Of a DNA stretch of 64,000 nucleotides, positions 24,502 to 34,008 are shown piece after piece. Position numbers and translations under genes: made by a program. Origin of the DNA: Paenibacillus rigui (lineage in GTDB: Bacteria; Bacillota; Bacilli; Paenibacillales; NBRC-103111); NCBI RefSeq assembly GCF_002234615.1, contig NZ_NMQW01000053.1, forward strand, positions 53,573 through 117,572, written 5' to 3'. How positions within the stretch are numbered: the stretch's first letter is position 1; every line of letters starts with the position of its first letter. The notes beneath the pieces are model-generated. The model had not been told where the DNA came from, did not search any database, and saw nothing but the letters and a program-made list of their open reading frames with translations.

Positions 24502-26442
24502 CTACACCATGACCTTCTTCAAATGAAGAAGGTAGCGTGAGCGGACGAGCAGGAAATAGACGACCTGGGCTGCGGCGAAGAAGGCCGAAGCGGTCAGGAC
24601 TGGGCCGTACTCTGGCGTCAGGCCCATGCCGTGCAGGATCGGACGGAGCACAACGACGGTCTGAATGGTGGATATGATCGTCGGGATGAAGAAGAGCATC
24701 GCGATCTGAACCGTAGCCGCATGCTTCATCTCCCGGATGCTCATGCCTGTCTTGGATAGCATATGGTACATGGTGCTATCCTGGTTCAGGTCGGTATGCA
24801 GCTTGAAATACAGGAAACTGGCCGATGCAATGGAGAATATCGCGGCGATGAACACGCCGATGAAGCTGAACAGAGAGGTCGCTTGCTTAATCATCAAATA
24901 ATCCTGTGCGCGGGATGATAAATAATTGTCCGTCTGCTTCAGATTCTTGCTTTCCTGGTTCCACTCATTGAGCTTCTTGCTGAGAAGCAGCTCGGGGTCG
25001 TCAGGCTGAAGCGCCCGGTCCGCCGGCCATGCAGGTACGAGATACAGCACCTTCGAGCTGACCTTACGGTTGTTCTCCTGCTGCTTCGCTGCCATAGATT
25101 GGAACGTATCGTCAGCGACGACCAACAGCGTGTTGGAACCGTTGGAGGACGGAAGCTTATCCGTCTGTAGCACTCCGGTCACATTCAGAACCGTGCCTGT
25201 CTGCTTCAAAGTGACGGTTGCTCCTTTCGTCAAACGGTCGCGATAGGCTTCCACCGGATTGACGAGAAAGGCCGCGTCCACAGCGAGCTTTTCCGATTGG
25301 GGCAGGCTTATGGAAGCGGCAATCTGCTCGTAGGTGCTCCTCGACATTGTCTCCGGGGAAAACCCTGGCATGCCCTCCACGGGGCTGAAGAACGATTGCG
25401 TGGTGAATTTCGAATAAGGGACACCGATAGCAAGGAGCTGCCGGTCGATCTCCTGAAGATCCCGTTCAGCGAATTGCTCATTATAGTTGTAGTATTTAAA
25501 TGCAAACGGACTGCGCGAGAACACTTTCTTGTTCTGAGCATCAATGGATAGCACGAATCCTACACTCATGCAGGCAATCGAGGTCACGACCGTCACCATA
25601 AACAGCATGCGGGCGTTATCTTTGATTTTGTAGGCCATCTCGGAAATCCAGATGAGCCTTGTTTTACGCCATAACAGCCTTCTGCTGCGCTTCAATAGCC
25701 GGATTGTGAGCACGGACAGTTGGGTGTAGAAAAAATAGGTGCCCGCAATGCCGGTCACAGCGGCAACCAACAGTACCAACGGGGAGAGCCCGCCCCGCTG
25801 GAGCGAGAGCAGCCCAGTCGCCAGAAGGGCGACACACAGTAGCGAGATGCCGATGGAAGCCTTCGGCTCCGGCTTGGCGGAGCTGCTGCCCTTCAGCAGC
25901 TCGATCACCCGATGACTGCGGATGAACAGCAGCGTGAATAAAGAAATGATGAGAAACAGCAGTAAGAAGACGCCGGCAGTTAAGAGAGCCGGATAAAGAG
26001 GCCAATAAAAGCGCATGCCTTCGATCCCCACGGCTTTGGTACTTAACAGCAGAAACATTTTGGACAGAATCAGTCCGCTGAGCACCCCGACGACGATAGA
26101 TGCGGAACCGATGAACATATTTTCGACGAAAATAAGCCTATTGAGCTGCCCGTTCGTTGCTCCCAGCATCGTCAGAATGCCGAGCTCTTTGTTGCGGGCC
26201 TTCAGAAATACGCTGATCGAGTAAAAGACGAACAAGAACGAAAAAATGAAGATAATGTACTCGGCAAACTGCATGCCGGTGCGGGTCATGTTGCCCATCG
26301 GGGTTTGAGTAATGTCCGGATGGTAAATGAAGACCGCATAAGTAAAAAAAATCATCACCATGAAGGCGCTGCTCACAAAATAGGCAAAATAGGCGCGGCT
26401 GTTGCGCCGCACATTGTTAAACGCGAATTGAGGAAAGTTCAT
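24502..26442 (-). CDS. Bce-type ABC transporter permease (FtsX family)
   Basis: At 646 residues this is the length usual for BceB. About ten membrane helices are visible. It begins with NFPQFAFNNVRRNSRAYFAYF, and FtsX blocks near residues 60-170 and at the C-terminus flank a large extracellular domain of about 200 residues between helices 7 and 8. Known BceAB systems remove peptide antibiotics such as bacitracin from lipid II-cycle intermediates and activate the partner kinase. ATG 26442 has GGGGAGGG upstream and overlaps the end of the ATPase gene by 26 bases, so the two are coupled. Confidence 0.9.
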   Translation of the reverse strand: MNFPQFAFNNVRRNSRAYFAYFVSSAFMVMIFFTYAVFIYHPDITQTPMGNMTRTGMQFAEYIIFIFSFLFVFYSISVFLKARNKELGILTMLGATNGQLNRLIFVENMFIGSASIVVGVLSGLILSKMFLLLSTKAVGIEGMRFYWPLYPALLTAGVFLLLFLIISLFTLLFIRSHRVIELLKGSSSAKPEPKASIGISLLCVALLATGLLSLQRGGLSPLVLLVAAVTGIAGTYFFYTQLSVLTIRLLKRSRRLLWRKTRLIWISEMAYKIKDNARMLFMVTVVTSIACMSVGFVLSIDAQNKKVFSRSPFAFKYYNYNEQFAERDLQEIDRQLLAIGVPYSKFTTQSFFSPVEGMPGFSPETMSRSTYEQIAASISLPQSEKLAVDAAFLVNPVEAYRDRLTKGATVTLKQTGTVLNVTGVLQTDKLPSSNGSNTLLVVADDTFQSMAAKQQENNRKVSSKVLYLVPAWPADRALQPDDPELLLSKKLNEWNQESKNLKQTDNYLSSRAQDYLMIKQATSLFSFIGVFIAAIFSIASASFLYFKLHTDLNQDSTMYHMLSKTGMSIREMKHAATVQIAMLFFIPTIISTIQTVVVLRPILHGMGLTPEYGPVLTASAFFAAAQVVYFLLVRSRYLLHLKKVMV

Positions 26443-27187
26443 GTGCGTTCCCTCCCCAATAGGACAGCATGTCGATAATTTTTTGGAAAAAGGCCTGCCG
26501 GCTCTCCCCGCGGTATATTTCGCTCGCGAGCTTGCCATCCTTGATGAACACGACGCGATTGCAATAGCTCGCGGACAGCGGATCGTGCGTAACAAGCATG
26601 ATGGTCGTGCCGTCACGTCCGTTAATATCCTCCAGCGTCTCCATGACGATTCGCGATGCGTTGGAATCCAGCGCCCCTGTCGGCTCATCCGCCAGCAAAA
26701 TTGCCGGAGATACGATAATCGCCCGCCCGATAGCTGTCCGCTGGCGCTGTCCGCCGGAGATCTCGTACACGCGCTTCTCCAGGATGTCGACGATGCCGAG
26801 ACGTTCGGCGACGAGCTTAAGCTTCGCCTCCATTTCCCGAAGCGGCCTCTTGTCGAGCGTGAGCGGCAGCACGATATTTTCCGCTACCGTTAAGGTATCG
26901 AGCAGGTTGAAGTCCTGGAACACGAAGCCGAGCTGCCGCCGCCGGAAGACAGCTAGCTCCTGCTTTTTCAACACATACGGGTTCTGACCATTGATGATGA
27001 CCTCGCCTGAGCTTGGGGCGTCGATCGTCGATACCATATTCAGCAGGGTTGTTTTCCCGCTGCCAGAAGGGCCCATAACTCCGACAAACTCTCCTCGCCG
27101 TATATTCAGATGAATATCCGTCAAAGCATTGGTCGCGACTTTGCCGGCATATACCTTGTTAATTCCGTTGACTTTGACAATGTCCAA
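26417..27187 (-). CDS. Bce-type ABC transporter ATPase
   Basis: This 256-residue ATPase has Walker A VMGPSGSGKTTLLN, the Q-loop in LGFVFQDFNLLDTLTV, the signature EISGGQRQRTAIGRA, Walker B ILLADEPTGALD and the H-loop MLVTHD. Close resemblance to BceA/MacB-type ATPases (NLLDTLTV) and the neighbouring BceB-like permease fix the role. The start is probably the TTG at 27187, eight bases after AAGGAG; a GTG nine bases earlier overlaps that site. It lies 133 bases after the kinase gene on the same strand. Confidence 0.9.
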   Translation of the reverse strand: MDIVKVNGINKVYAGKVATNALTDIHLNIRRGEFVGVMGPSGSGKTTLLNMVSTIDAPSSGEVIINGQNPYVLKKQELAVFRRRQLGFVFQDFNLLDTLTVAENIVLPLTLDKRPLREMEAKLKLVAERLGIVDILEKRVYEISGGQRQRTAIGRAIIVSPAILLADEPTGALDSNASRIVMETLEDINGRDGTTIMLVTHDPLSASYCNRVVFIKDGKLASEIYRGESRQAFFQKIIDMLSYWGGNAHELSSIRV

Positions 27188-27319
27188 CTTGTTCACTCCT
27201 TGCGTTAAATGAAATGGGGCGGCGGCCTTGCGCCTGCAGCCAGCTAATGAAAAGCTCGCTGCACAGCATTACTTTACAAGCTGCGGGCATGGGCCGCTAT
27301 CGATTTGTCTTAACGCAGT

Positions 27320-27335
27320 CTTACAATGTTGTAAG
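27320..27335. promoter_or_regulatory. Candidate BceR-type operator
   Basis: CTTACAATGTTGTAAG has 7-bp inverted arms with a two-base centre. It lies at the kinase stop codon, about 130 bp before the ABC genes. Bce ABC genes usually have their own response-regulator-dependent promoter in this gap. The location fits but the consensus is unproven. Confidence 0.35.
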
Positions 27336-28334
27336 GTTGGAGGTTTCCTTAGGGGCACGGGGGAACACGAGGCGCACTTTTGTTCCACGGCCCACCTCCG
27401 ATTCAAGTTCGACCTCGTGGCCGAGACGGCTGCATACTTCCCGGACCAGGTACAGGCCCATACCTGTAGACTCTTTGTATTGGCGGCCGCGGGTGCCGGT
27501 GAAATAAGGATGAAACACACGGCGTAAATCCTCCGGACGGATCCCGATCCCCTCATCCTCAATTTGCAGAATAATAGCCTCGCCTCTGGCAAAAGTCGTG
27601 AAAGTGACTTTCCGGCCGATCCCCGCGGAATAATTGACTGCATTCGTAATTAATTGGCCAAGCATAAAGCGCAGCCACTTTTTATCCGTATACACGAGCT
27701 GTGCGTCGTCGACCTGGATGTCGGGGTACACTTTTTTTCGTATACAAAGCTTGCGATTGTCCGCGACGGCTTCCCGCACTATGTTCAAGAGAAGGACAGG
27801 GCCTACCGTGAAATCGTGCTCGAAGTTGTCTAAGCGGGAAGTGTAGAGCACCATTTCCAACCCTTTTTGCAGCCGGTCGAGCTCCTCCAGAATGCTGTCG
27901 GCAGCCGGCTCGTCCAGCTCTTGCACCGTTAGCTGAATCACAGACAGAGGGGTTTTCATCTGATGGACCCAGCGGTTGATGAAGCTGATATGCTCCTCCG
28001 TTCGACGGTTATGGCGGTGCAGGATGTCCTGAACCTGCCGGTAAACCTGCTGCAGCAGCTCGTTTAACGCCTCGGCTAAAGGAGAGCTCCCATGGCTCTG
28101 AATCAGCTCGTTCAGCTCTTGCACGGGGCGGCTTAGCCGTTTGTACAACGCTCTCTGGCTGAAGTAACGATAAATCAGGAAGCCAGCCAGCACTGTGCTG
28201 CTTAGCAGTATGCCGTAAGCGACAATAGGGAGGGGACGCCCGTCACCGGTCAGCCAATACAGCAGGGGCACCAGTGCCGTCTGGAGGCAGTAGAAGAGCA
28301 GCAGAGGCACTTGTTCCTTCCAGAAGAGCTTCAT
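27321..28334 (-). CDS. BceS-type intramembrane-sensing histidine kinase
   Basis: This 337-residue kinase has two membrane helices at the N-terminus (about residues 8-28 and 36-56) joined by a very short loop, so there is no extracellular sensor. The phosphoacceptor region FINRWVHQMKTPLSVIQL, N-box QLITNAVNYS, G1 DEGIGI and G2 GMGLYLVREV follow. Such kinases sense through the BceB-like permease rather than a ligand domain. The start overlaps the response-regulator stop by four bases (ATGA). Confidence 0.9.
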   Translation of the reverse strand: MKLFWKEQVPLLLFYCLQTALVPLLYWLTGDGRPLPIVAYGILLSSTVLAGFLIYRYFSQRALYKRLSRPVQELNELIQSHGSSPLAEALNELLQQVYRQVQDILHRHNRRTEEHISFINRWVHQMKTPLSVIQLTVQELDEPAADSILEELDRLQKGLEMVLYTSRLDNFEHDFTVGPVLLLNIVREAVADNRKLCIRKKVYPDIQVDDAQLVYTDKKWLRFMLGQLITNAVNYSAGIGRKVTFTTFARGEAIILQIEDEGIGIRPEDLRRVFHPYFTGTRGRQYKESTGMGLYLVREVCSRLGHEVELESEVGRGTKVRLVFPRAPKETSNLTTL

Positions 28335-29047
28335 AGCGGGGACTCCTGCCTATGGTCCGGTTGAAAGCGATACCCAGCTCCTCTGACAGTTTCGACGGCC
28401 TCGGGGACGCCGAGCTCCCGGAGCTTTTTGCGGATTCTCGTTACATAGACATTCAGCGTATTGTCATCAATAAAATGGTGATCCTCCCACAGCAGATCAA
28501 GCAGCCGCTCCCGGCTGATGACCCGGCCCGGCTTCTGCATCAAGGCCTGAAGCAGCACCGCCTCCTTCTGGGTAAGCTCTACGGACAGCTCGTTCAGCTT
28601 GATGAGGAACCGCTCGGGATACAGCGTTAGTCCGGCAGCCTCGATGGTTCTCTCTTCATGGCGCGCCGAATAGGTGCCGTACGCTCTCCGCAGGTGGCTG
28701 CGGATTTTGGCCATAACGACCTCGTAGTGAAAAGGCTTCGTAATATAGTCGTCCGCCCCGTTCTCGAGCGCCATCACCTGATCCATTTCGCTGTCGCGGG
28801 CGGAGATGAAGAGGATCGGGCAGTTGGAATGGGAACGGATTTGGCGGCACCAGTAAAAGCCATCGTATTTCGGCAGGTTCACGTCCAGCAGCACCAAGTC
28901 GGCGCGGGAGGCAAGGAAAGACTCAGCAACCCGATCAAAGTCATCGGCAATGGAGGCCTGAAATCCATATTTGTTCAGCTGCTCCTGCAGTATACCGGCA
29001 ATTTTGGCATCGTCTTCTACGATAAATATCGTATGCAAAGCATTCAC
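28331..29047 (-). CDS. BceR-type response regulator (OmpR family)
   Basis: This 238-residue regulator has the acidic pocket EDDAK at residues 11-15, phospho-acceptor Asp55 in LVLLDVNLPKYDGF, and the switch Lys in DDYITKPF. It has a C-terminal winged helix with VELTQKEAVLLQALMQKPG and NTLNVYVTRIRKKLRELG. It is the first gene of the module and is coupled to the kinase by a four-base overlap. Likely target: the promoter of the downstream ABC genes. Confidence 0.92.
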   Translation of the reverse strand: MNALHTIFIVEDDAKIAGILQEQLNKYGFQASIADDFDRVAESFLASRADLVLLDVNLPKYDGFYWCRQIRSHSNCPILFISARDSEMDQVMALENGADDYITKPFHYEVVMAKIRSHLRRAYGTYSARHEERTIEAAGLTLYPERFLIKLNELSVELTQKEAVLLQALMQKPGRVISRERLLDLLWEDHHFIDDNTLNVYVTRIRKKLRELGVPEAVETVRGAGYRFQPDHRQESPL

Positions 29048-29163
29048 CGCTTTCTATAATCAAGGTCTATGTATATATAGACGCAAGATGTGCCTGAAAC
29101 CCTTACAATGGGATGGTATTTATAGTCATTTCTACTTTGGGGCCAAATGATGCTCCGCCTGAG

Positions 29164-29198
29164 AAAAAAGAAAACACCCCGACAGCGGAGTGTCGGGG
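29164..29198 (-). terminator. Terminator of the chromate transporter gene
   Basis: CCCCGACA (29177-29184) and TGTCGGGG (29191-29198) form an 8-bp stem. On the minus strand it is followed by TGTTTTCTTTTTT. Confidence 0.85.
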
Positions 29199-29249
29199 GA
29201 TGGAGAAGGTTGGGGCGATTCGGGAGAAGGTGAAGTTACAAGGGCGGAC

Positions 29250-30434
29250 TTACGTCAGCAAGCCAAGAAGCGTGCCGCCTGCAGCGGCAAGGACTACGAC
29301 GATCCATGGCGGCAGCTTCCAAAACATAAGCGCGCCGAACAGCAGCAGCGCCAGGCTGAAATCGCCCGGCGTCCGAACGGCGCTCGTCCAGACCGGATCA
29401 TAAAGCGCGGCCAGCAGGATGCCTACAACCGCGGCGTTGATCCCCCACAGCGCCTGCTTTACCTTGGGCAAGCGGCGCAGCGTGTTCCAGAAAGGCAAAG
29501 CCCCTAGGGTGAGCAGGAAGGCCGGGGTGAATATAGCGATCGTCGCTATAAGGGCTCCCAGCCAGCCGTGAATGAGCGTGCCCAGGTAAGCGGCGAAGGT
29601 GAATAAAGGCCCCGGCACGGCTTGTACGGCCCCGTAGCCGGCAAGAAATTGATCCGGGGTCATCCATCCGGACGGGACGACCTCCTGCTCAAGCAGCGGG
29701 AGCACGACGTGTCCGCCGCCGAAGACCAGCGCCCCGGCACGGTAGAAGCTGTCGAATACGGCCAAGCCCCACATGTGCGGAAATAAGGATCTGAGGAACG
29801 GGAGCCCAAGGAGCAGAACGATAAACAATAGCAGGAGGACGGAACCGACCCCCTTGCTCAGCGGAAGCTGCTGTGTGTCCTGCTGCTGCTCTGTATCTGC
29901 AGTGCTTTTATGTAAGAACAATCCGACGAGTCCAGCGGCTGCGATAGCTGCGATTTGGGTAAAGGCGGTGCTCCATACTAAGGTGATGATAGCGGTCAGG
30001 ATGGCAATCGTGGCTCTGCTGCGGTCGGGAGTCAGGCTCTTGCCCATGCCCCACACAGCTTGGGTGACGATGGCGACCGCGGCCAGCTTTAACCCGTGAA
30101 TCCAGCCCGCGCCTTGGAGATCCCATCCATGCAGCAAGTAGGCGAATACTACAAGGGCTATGACGGATGGCAGGGTGAACCCGATCCAGGCGAGTACAGC
30201 GCCAAGCAAGCCCCCGCGCATCAGGCCGATCCCGATACCGACCTTACTGCTGGCCGGGCCGGGTAAGAACTGGCATAGAGCTACCAGATCGGCATAGCTG
30301 CGCTCGTCGAGCCAGCCGCGCTTGCGGACGTACTCTTCACGGAAATAGCCCAAATGGGCAACAGGCCCGCCGAAGGAGGTTAAGCCCAGCTTCGTTGCGA
30401 CCTTGAGAATTTCAAGCTTTGAATGTGCAGCCAC
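29250..30434 (-). CDS. chrA: Chromate transporter ChrA, two-domain form
   Basis: This 394-residue membrane protein carries two homologous CHR halves. The first has LGLTSFGGPVAHLGYFREEYV and FLPGPASSKVGIGIG; the second has ALVFGGGHVVLPLLEQEVV and AVQAVPGPLFTFAAYLG. About ten membrane helices are predicted, with a charged Gln-rich hinge near residue 185. Characterised members export chromate. GTG 30434 is the first start in frame and has a weak GGACGG ribosome site. It is divergent from the nuclease-helicase gene, with about 210 bases between them. Confidence 0.9.
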   Translation of the reverse strand: MAAHSKLEILKVATKLGLTSFGGPVAHLGYFREEYVRKRGWLDERSYADLVALCQFLPGPASSKVGIGIGLMRGGLLGAVLAWIGFTLPSVIALVVFAYLLHGWDLQGAGWIHGLKLAAVAIVTQAVWGMGKSLTPDRSRATIAILTAIITLVWSTAFTQIAAIAAAGLVGLFLHKSTADTEQQQDTQQLPLSKGVGSVLLLLFIVLLLGLPFLRSLFPHMWGLAVFDSFYRAGALVFGGGHVVLPLLEQEVVPSGWMTPDQFLAGYGAVQAVPGPLFTFAAYLGTLIHGWLGALIATIAIFTPAFLLTLGALPFWNTLRRLPKVKQALWGINAAVVGILLAALYDPVWTSAVRTPGDFSLALLLFGALMFWKLPPWIVVVLAAAGGTLLGLLT

Positions 30435-30647
30435 TTCAACACCGTCCTATATTCAAATGATTTCACATCGAGCGTTCCACTCTCCACATTATACCGTTCG
30501 CCTCAAGCGGTCTACAACGAAATTCCATCATCTAGGTTGGAGGAGAAATGCTTTGGATGCAGAAAGAGGAGGATTCGTGGTACAATAAAGAACAAATGTT
30601 CTGCTCGATGCGATTTTTCATGCTGTTCAGAGAGGGGCTGTCGACGC

Positions 30648-32960
30648 TTGTCCAATTCCGTACCGATTTCCGTAAGGTCGCTTGTCGAATATGCGTTTCG
30701 AAGCGGGAGCATCGATTCCGGGTTTCGGACGAGCGCGGCTTTGACCGAAGGGACGAAGGCTCACCAGAAGGTGCAGCGGCAGTATGGTGAGCACGATCAG
30801 AAGGAAGTGTACTTATCGGCGGAGTTGGCCTGGGACGGCCTTGTATTTGCCATCGATGGCCGGTGCGACGGCCTGCTGCAGCATGAGGGGCTCGTCACGA
30901 TTGATGAGATCAAATCGACCTCAGGGGATATCGCCCGCATAGAAGAGGATACGTACCCCGTTCACTGGGCGCAGGCCAAATGCTATGCCTATATGTATGC
31001 CAAGGAACATGGAGTTGACCGGATGGGCCTTCAGCTCACCTATGTGGAGGTGGAGTCGGAAGCGCAGAAGCGGTTCAAGGCGGAAGCGTCCTTCGAGGAG
31101 CTGGAGCGTTTCGTCCTCGATGTGGTACGGCGGTTTGCACCTTATGCCCGCATGCGGAAGGAGCATGAGCAGGCAAGGGATTGCAGCATCCGGGAGTTAG
31201 CCTTCCCGTTCGATAATTATCGGGAAGGTCAGCGCAAGCTGGCAGGTGCGGTGTATAAATCGATAGCGAAGGGGAACATGCTGTTCGCCAAAGCGCCGAC
31301 AGGCATCGGAAAGACGATGTCCACCTTGTTCCCGGCGGTGAAGGCGATCGGGGAAGGGGTTTTGCAGCGCTTGTTCTACCTGACCGCAAAGACGATCACG
31401 CGGACCGCTGCGGAGGAGGCCTGTGCGATTATGCAGGCCCGGGGTCTGAAGCTGCACGCCATCACCATTACGGCGAAGGAAAAGGTCTGCTTTCAGGACG
31501 AAGTGCGCTGCACGAAGGAGCACTGTGAGTACGCAGACGGCTACTACGACCGGATCAACGAAGCCTTGCTCGATATCCAAACACAGGAGACGCTGATGAC
31601 CCGGGGGGTGATTGAACACTATGCCCGCAAGCACTGCGTTTGTCCGTTCGAGTTCTCTTTGGATGCAGCTTACGCCGCCGATGCGGTGATTTGTGATTAT
31701 AATTATATTTTTGATCCGAGGGCCAGCTTGAAAAGACAGTTCGAGGAACAGAAGCGCCATACGGCTCTCCTTGTAGACGAGGCGCACAATTTGGTGGACC
31801 GGGCCCGGGAGATGTATTCCAGCTCGCTTGGCAAGGCGGATTTTTTGGCGGTTCAGCGGGAGTTTAAAGCGGTGAACCCGGACATTCATGCCGCCGCGAA
31901 GGCGGTCAACGCGTATTTCATTGCGCTGCGCAAGCAGCTGGGGGAGCGGAGGTATCACGTGGATTCCTCACTGCCGGAGGCGCTGGTCGCTCTGCTGGAG
32001 GCTTTCGTGAAGGCTGCGGAGCGGGAGCTGTCCGGAGGCGGGGGAACAAACGGGCTGCTGGAGCTATATTTTTCTGCCCAGGCGTTCCTTCGTACAGCCA
32101 AGCTGTATGACGAGCGCTATGTGACCTGCGTAGAATCGGACCGAAGCGGTGTGCGGCTGAAGCTGTTTTGTCTGGATCCGTCTCATCTGCTTGGCCACAT
32201 GGGCAAGGGCTTCCGGTCGCAGGTGTTGTTCTCGGCGACGCTATCCCCGCTGTCTTATTATATGGACATGCTTGGAGGGGATGCTGAATCGTACACGGTG
32301 ACCGTGCCTTCGCCCTTCTCCAAAGATCAGCTGGAGGTCACCCTCCAGCCTTTGTCCACCCGTTATGCCGACCGCGAGCGCAGCAGGGTGCCCATCGCTG
32401 AAGCGATTCGCCAAATGATTGACGGGCGGACAGGCAATGTACTCGTGTTTTTCCCCTCCTACGAATATATGAACAACGTGGTAGAGAAGTTTGTGGAGCA
32501 ATCACCCGAGGTGAAGATACAGGTACAGCAGACGGTCATGTCGGAGGCGGAGCGGGAGCAGTTTCTGGCCGCATTCGATGCGGGCAATGAAGACACTTTG
32601 GTCGGATTTGCCGTCATGGGCGGTATTTTCTCCGAGGGAATTGATTTGGTTGGTGAGCGGTTGAACGGTGTTGTCGTGGTCGGGGTAGGGCTGCCACAGG
32701 TTGGCCTGGAGCGGAATCTGATTAAGGAATATATGGATCGCACCGGTAAAAATGGATTCGATTACGCCTACGTGTATCCCGGCATGAACAAGGTGCTGCA
32801 GGCCGGAGGCCGGCTTATTCGTTCCGAAACCGACCGGGGCCGCCTGCTGTTGATCGATGACCGGTACTTGCAGCGGCAGTATCAGCGTCTGCTTCCTGAC
32901 GAATGGAAGGACTACACGCTGCTGCGCCCGGCTGCGGTTCAACAGCAGATGGAGCAGTGA
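30648..32960 (+). CDS. PD-(D/E)XK nuclease fused to a DinG/XPD-like Fe-S helicase
   Basis: This is a protein of about 770 residues. Residues 1-150 form a Cas4/AddB-like nuclease: GRCDGLL near 71, DEIKST near 86 and a later Gln in HWAQAKCYAYMYA. The helicase follows: Walker A FAKAPTGIGKT near 215, four Cys between about 279 and 331 (VCFQDEVRC, EHC, CVC) that can hold a 4Fe-4S cluster, and the DEAH box near 376 in LLVDEAHNLVDRA. Helicase motifs V/VI include GGIFSEGIDLVG and QAGGRLIRSETDRG. The N-terminus is set at a TTG ten bases after AGAGGGG, because homology-like sequence (SVRSLVEYAFRSGSIDSGFR) starts only there. It probably acts in DNA repair; the exact substrate is unknown. Confidence 0.85.
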   Translation: MSNSVPISVRSLVEYAFRSGSIDSGFRTSAALTEGTKAHQKVQRQYGEHDQKEVYLSAELAWDGLVFAIDGRCDGLLQHEGLVTIDEIKSTSGDIARIEEDTYPVHWAQAKCYAYMYAKEHGVDRMGLQLTYVEVESEAQKRFKAEASFEELERFVLDVVRRFAPYARMRKEHEQARDCSIRELAFPFDNYREGQRKLAGAVYKSIAKGNMLFAKAPTGIGKTMSTLFPAVKAIGEGVLQRLFYLTAKTITRTAAEEACAIMQARGLKLHAITITAKEKVCFQDEVRCTKEHCEYADGYYDRINEALLDIQTQETLMTRGVIEHYARKHCVCPFEFSLDAAYAADAVICDYNYIFDPRASLKRQFEEQKRHTALLVDEAHNLVDRAREMYSSSLGKADFLAVQREFKAVNPDIHAAAKAVNAYFIALRKQLGERRYHVDSSLPEALVALLEAFVKAAERELSGGGGTNGLLELYFSAQAFLRTAKLYDERYVTCVESDRSGVRLKLFCLDPSHLLGHMGKGFRSQVLFSATLSPLSYYMDMLGGDAESYTVTVPSPFSKDQLEVTLQPLSTRYADRERSRVPIAEAIRQMIDGRTGNVLVFFPSYEYMNNVVEKFVEQSPEVKIQVQQTVMSEAEREQFLAAFDAGNEDTLVGFAVMGGIFSEGIDLVGERLNGVVVVGVGLPQVGLERNLIKEYMDRTGKNGFDYAYVYPGMNKVLQAGGRLIRSETDRGRLLLIDDRYLQRQYQRLLPDEWKDYTLLRPAAVQQQMEQ

Positions 32961-33046
32961 ATCGCCGGGCTTCGCATGCTTCTCCAAGGCTGCCCGGACA
33001 AAATGCCTTGTCCATGAACGGCAGCGCAGCCATTCACCTGCGCAGT

Positions 33047-33844
33047 CTATGCCTTATCCAAGAACGAGGCATAGAACGAATCGGATGGAATGGCCTGAAC
33101 CAGTTCAGCGAGATGCTGCTGCAGCGTCTGCAATATTTTTTTTCCTTCCCATTGGGGGGGCAGCAATGACTCCGGCAGCATGGGATCAACAAGGTACAGC
33201 CCGCTGATCATCTCGCCGAGGTGCAAATAAAGCGTAAATAGCTCCAACGGCTCTGCATGCGAATGCAGGGCTTTTTGCATAGCGGGCTGAAATTGCCCGG
33301 TAAAGGTCTGCCATTGCTCCCGGTACATTTGCTCTACCTGGGGGAGCTGCCAGATGCGGCTTGCTTGCTCCGGTGTGATCGGCTGATGCGGCAGCGTGCC
33401 GCGGAAGATCGTGACTCGCTTGTCCAGCTGGTGCTTGTCGATCAGCTGCAGCACCTCACTATCATAGCTCCAGGGAGAGATATAGACGCTGTTATACAGC
33501 AATCCGAAGCCGACCTGTGTAATGTCGGTGCGGAATTGATCCCTCTTTTTCCGTTCGGATTCGGGGATTTCCAGCATGACCAGGTGCCACATGTGATCCC
33601 AATGATCGTCATAAAGCCGGGGCTTGAGGTTGATGGATTGGATGAAGGACCTGCCGGCATCGGTAATCCGGTAGCTCGATCGGGAGGGGGTTATGGCATA
33701 GCCTTCCTTTTTGAGCCGGGATAAGGCATTGCGGATGTAGGGGGCGGAATAATTCCTTTTCTCATAGATGCGGATCAATTCCTGGGATTCCATGCTCTCC
33801 GTGCGGGACAGCAAAAAAAGCAGCTGCTTTTCGATGGATAACAA
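33047..33844 (-). CDS. PaaX-like transcriptional regulator
   Basis: This 265-residue protein has an N-terminal winged helix (ESQELIRIYEKRNYSAPYIRNALSRLKKEGYAI), a central Cas2-like PaaX domain (HLVMLEIPESERKKRDQFRTDITQVGFGLLYNSVYISPW) and a C-terminal helical domain with a conserved YLHLGE-like stretch. PaaX represses phenylacetate degradation genes in other bacteria, but no paa genes are seen here, so the regulon is unknown. The apparent start is a TTG at 33844 with AAGGATG upstream. A near-perfect palindrome lies 47 bp before it. Confidence 0.85.
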   Translation of the reverse strand: MLSIEKQLLFLLSRTESMESQELIRIYEKRNYSAPYIRNALSRLKKEGYAITPSRSSYRITDAGRSFIQSINLKPRLYDDHWDHMWHLVMLEIPESERKKRDQFRTDITQVGFGLLYNSVYISPWSYDSEVLQLIDKHQLDKRVTIFRGTLPHQPITPEQASRIWQLPQVEQMYREQWQTFTGQFQPAMQKALHSHAEPLELFTLYLHLGEMISGLYLVDPMLPESLLPPQWEGKKILQTLQQHLAELVQAIPSDSFYASFLDKA

Positions 33845-33890
33845 ATAAACTCACATCCTTGACAAAGGTAAGTTTTGGTTATAACATAAA

Positions 33891-33908
33891 TTATGACGAT
33901 CGTCGTAA
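33891..33908. promoter_or_regulatory. Candidate operator between PaaX-like gene and stalk-PEBP gene
   Basis: TTATGACGATCGTCGTAA contains the perfect 10-bp palindrome GACGATCGTC, flanked by TTA/TAA with one mismatched pair. It could serve the PaaX-like gene, its divergent neighbour, or both. Confidence 0.5.
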
Positions 33909-34008
33909 ATAATATTATAAATTGGTTTTAAAAATGTCTCTCTTGTAGTTTAGCGCAAAAAGAGAGAAGTGTGGTTCATTATATCATGAAAATAGGGGAA
34001 GAGGAGCC

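Noticed and set aside
32967..32998. Hairpin after the helicase gene as a terminator
   Set aside because: CCGGGC/GCCCGG pair spans a long loop and no T run follows.
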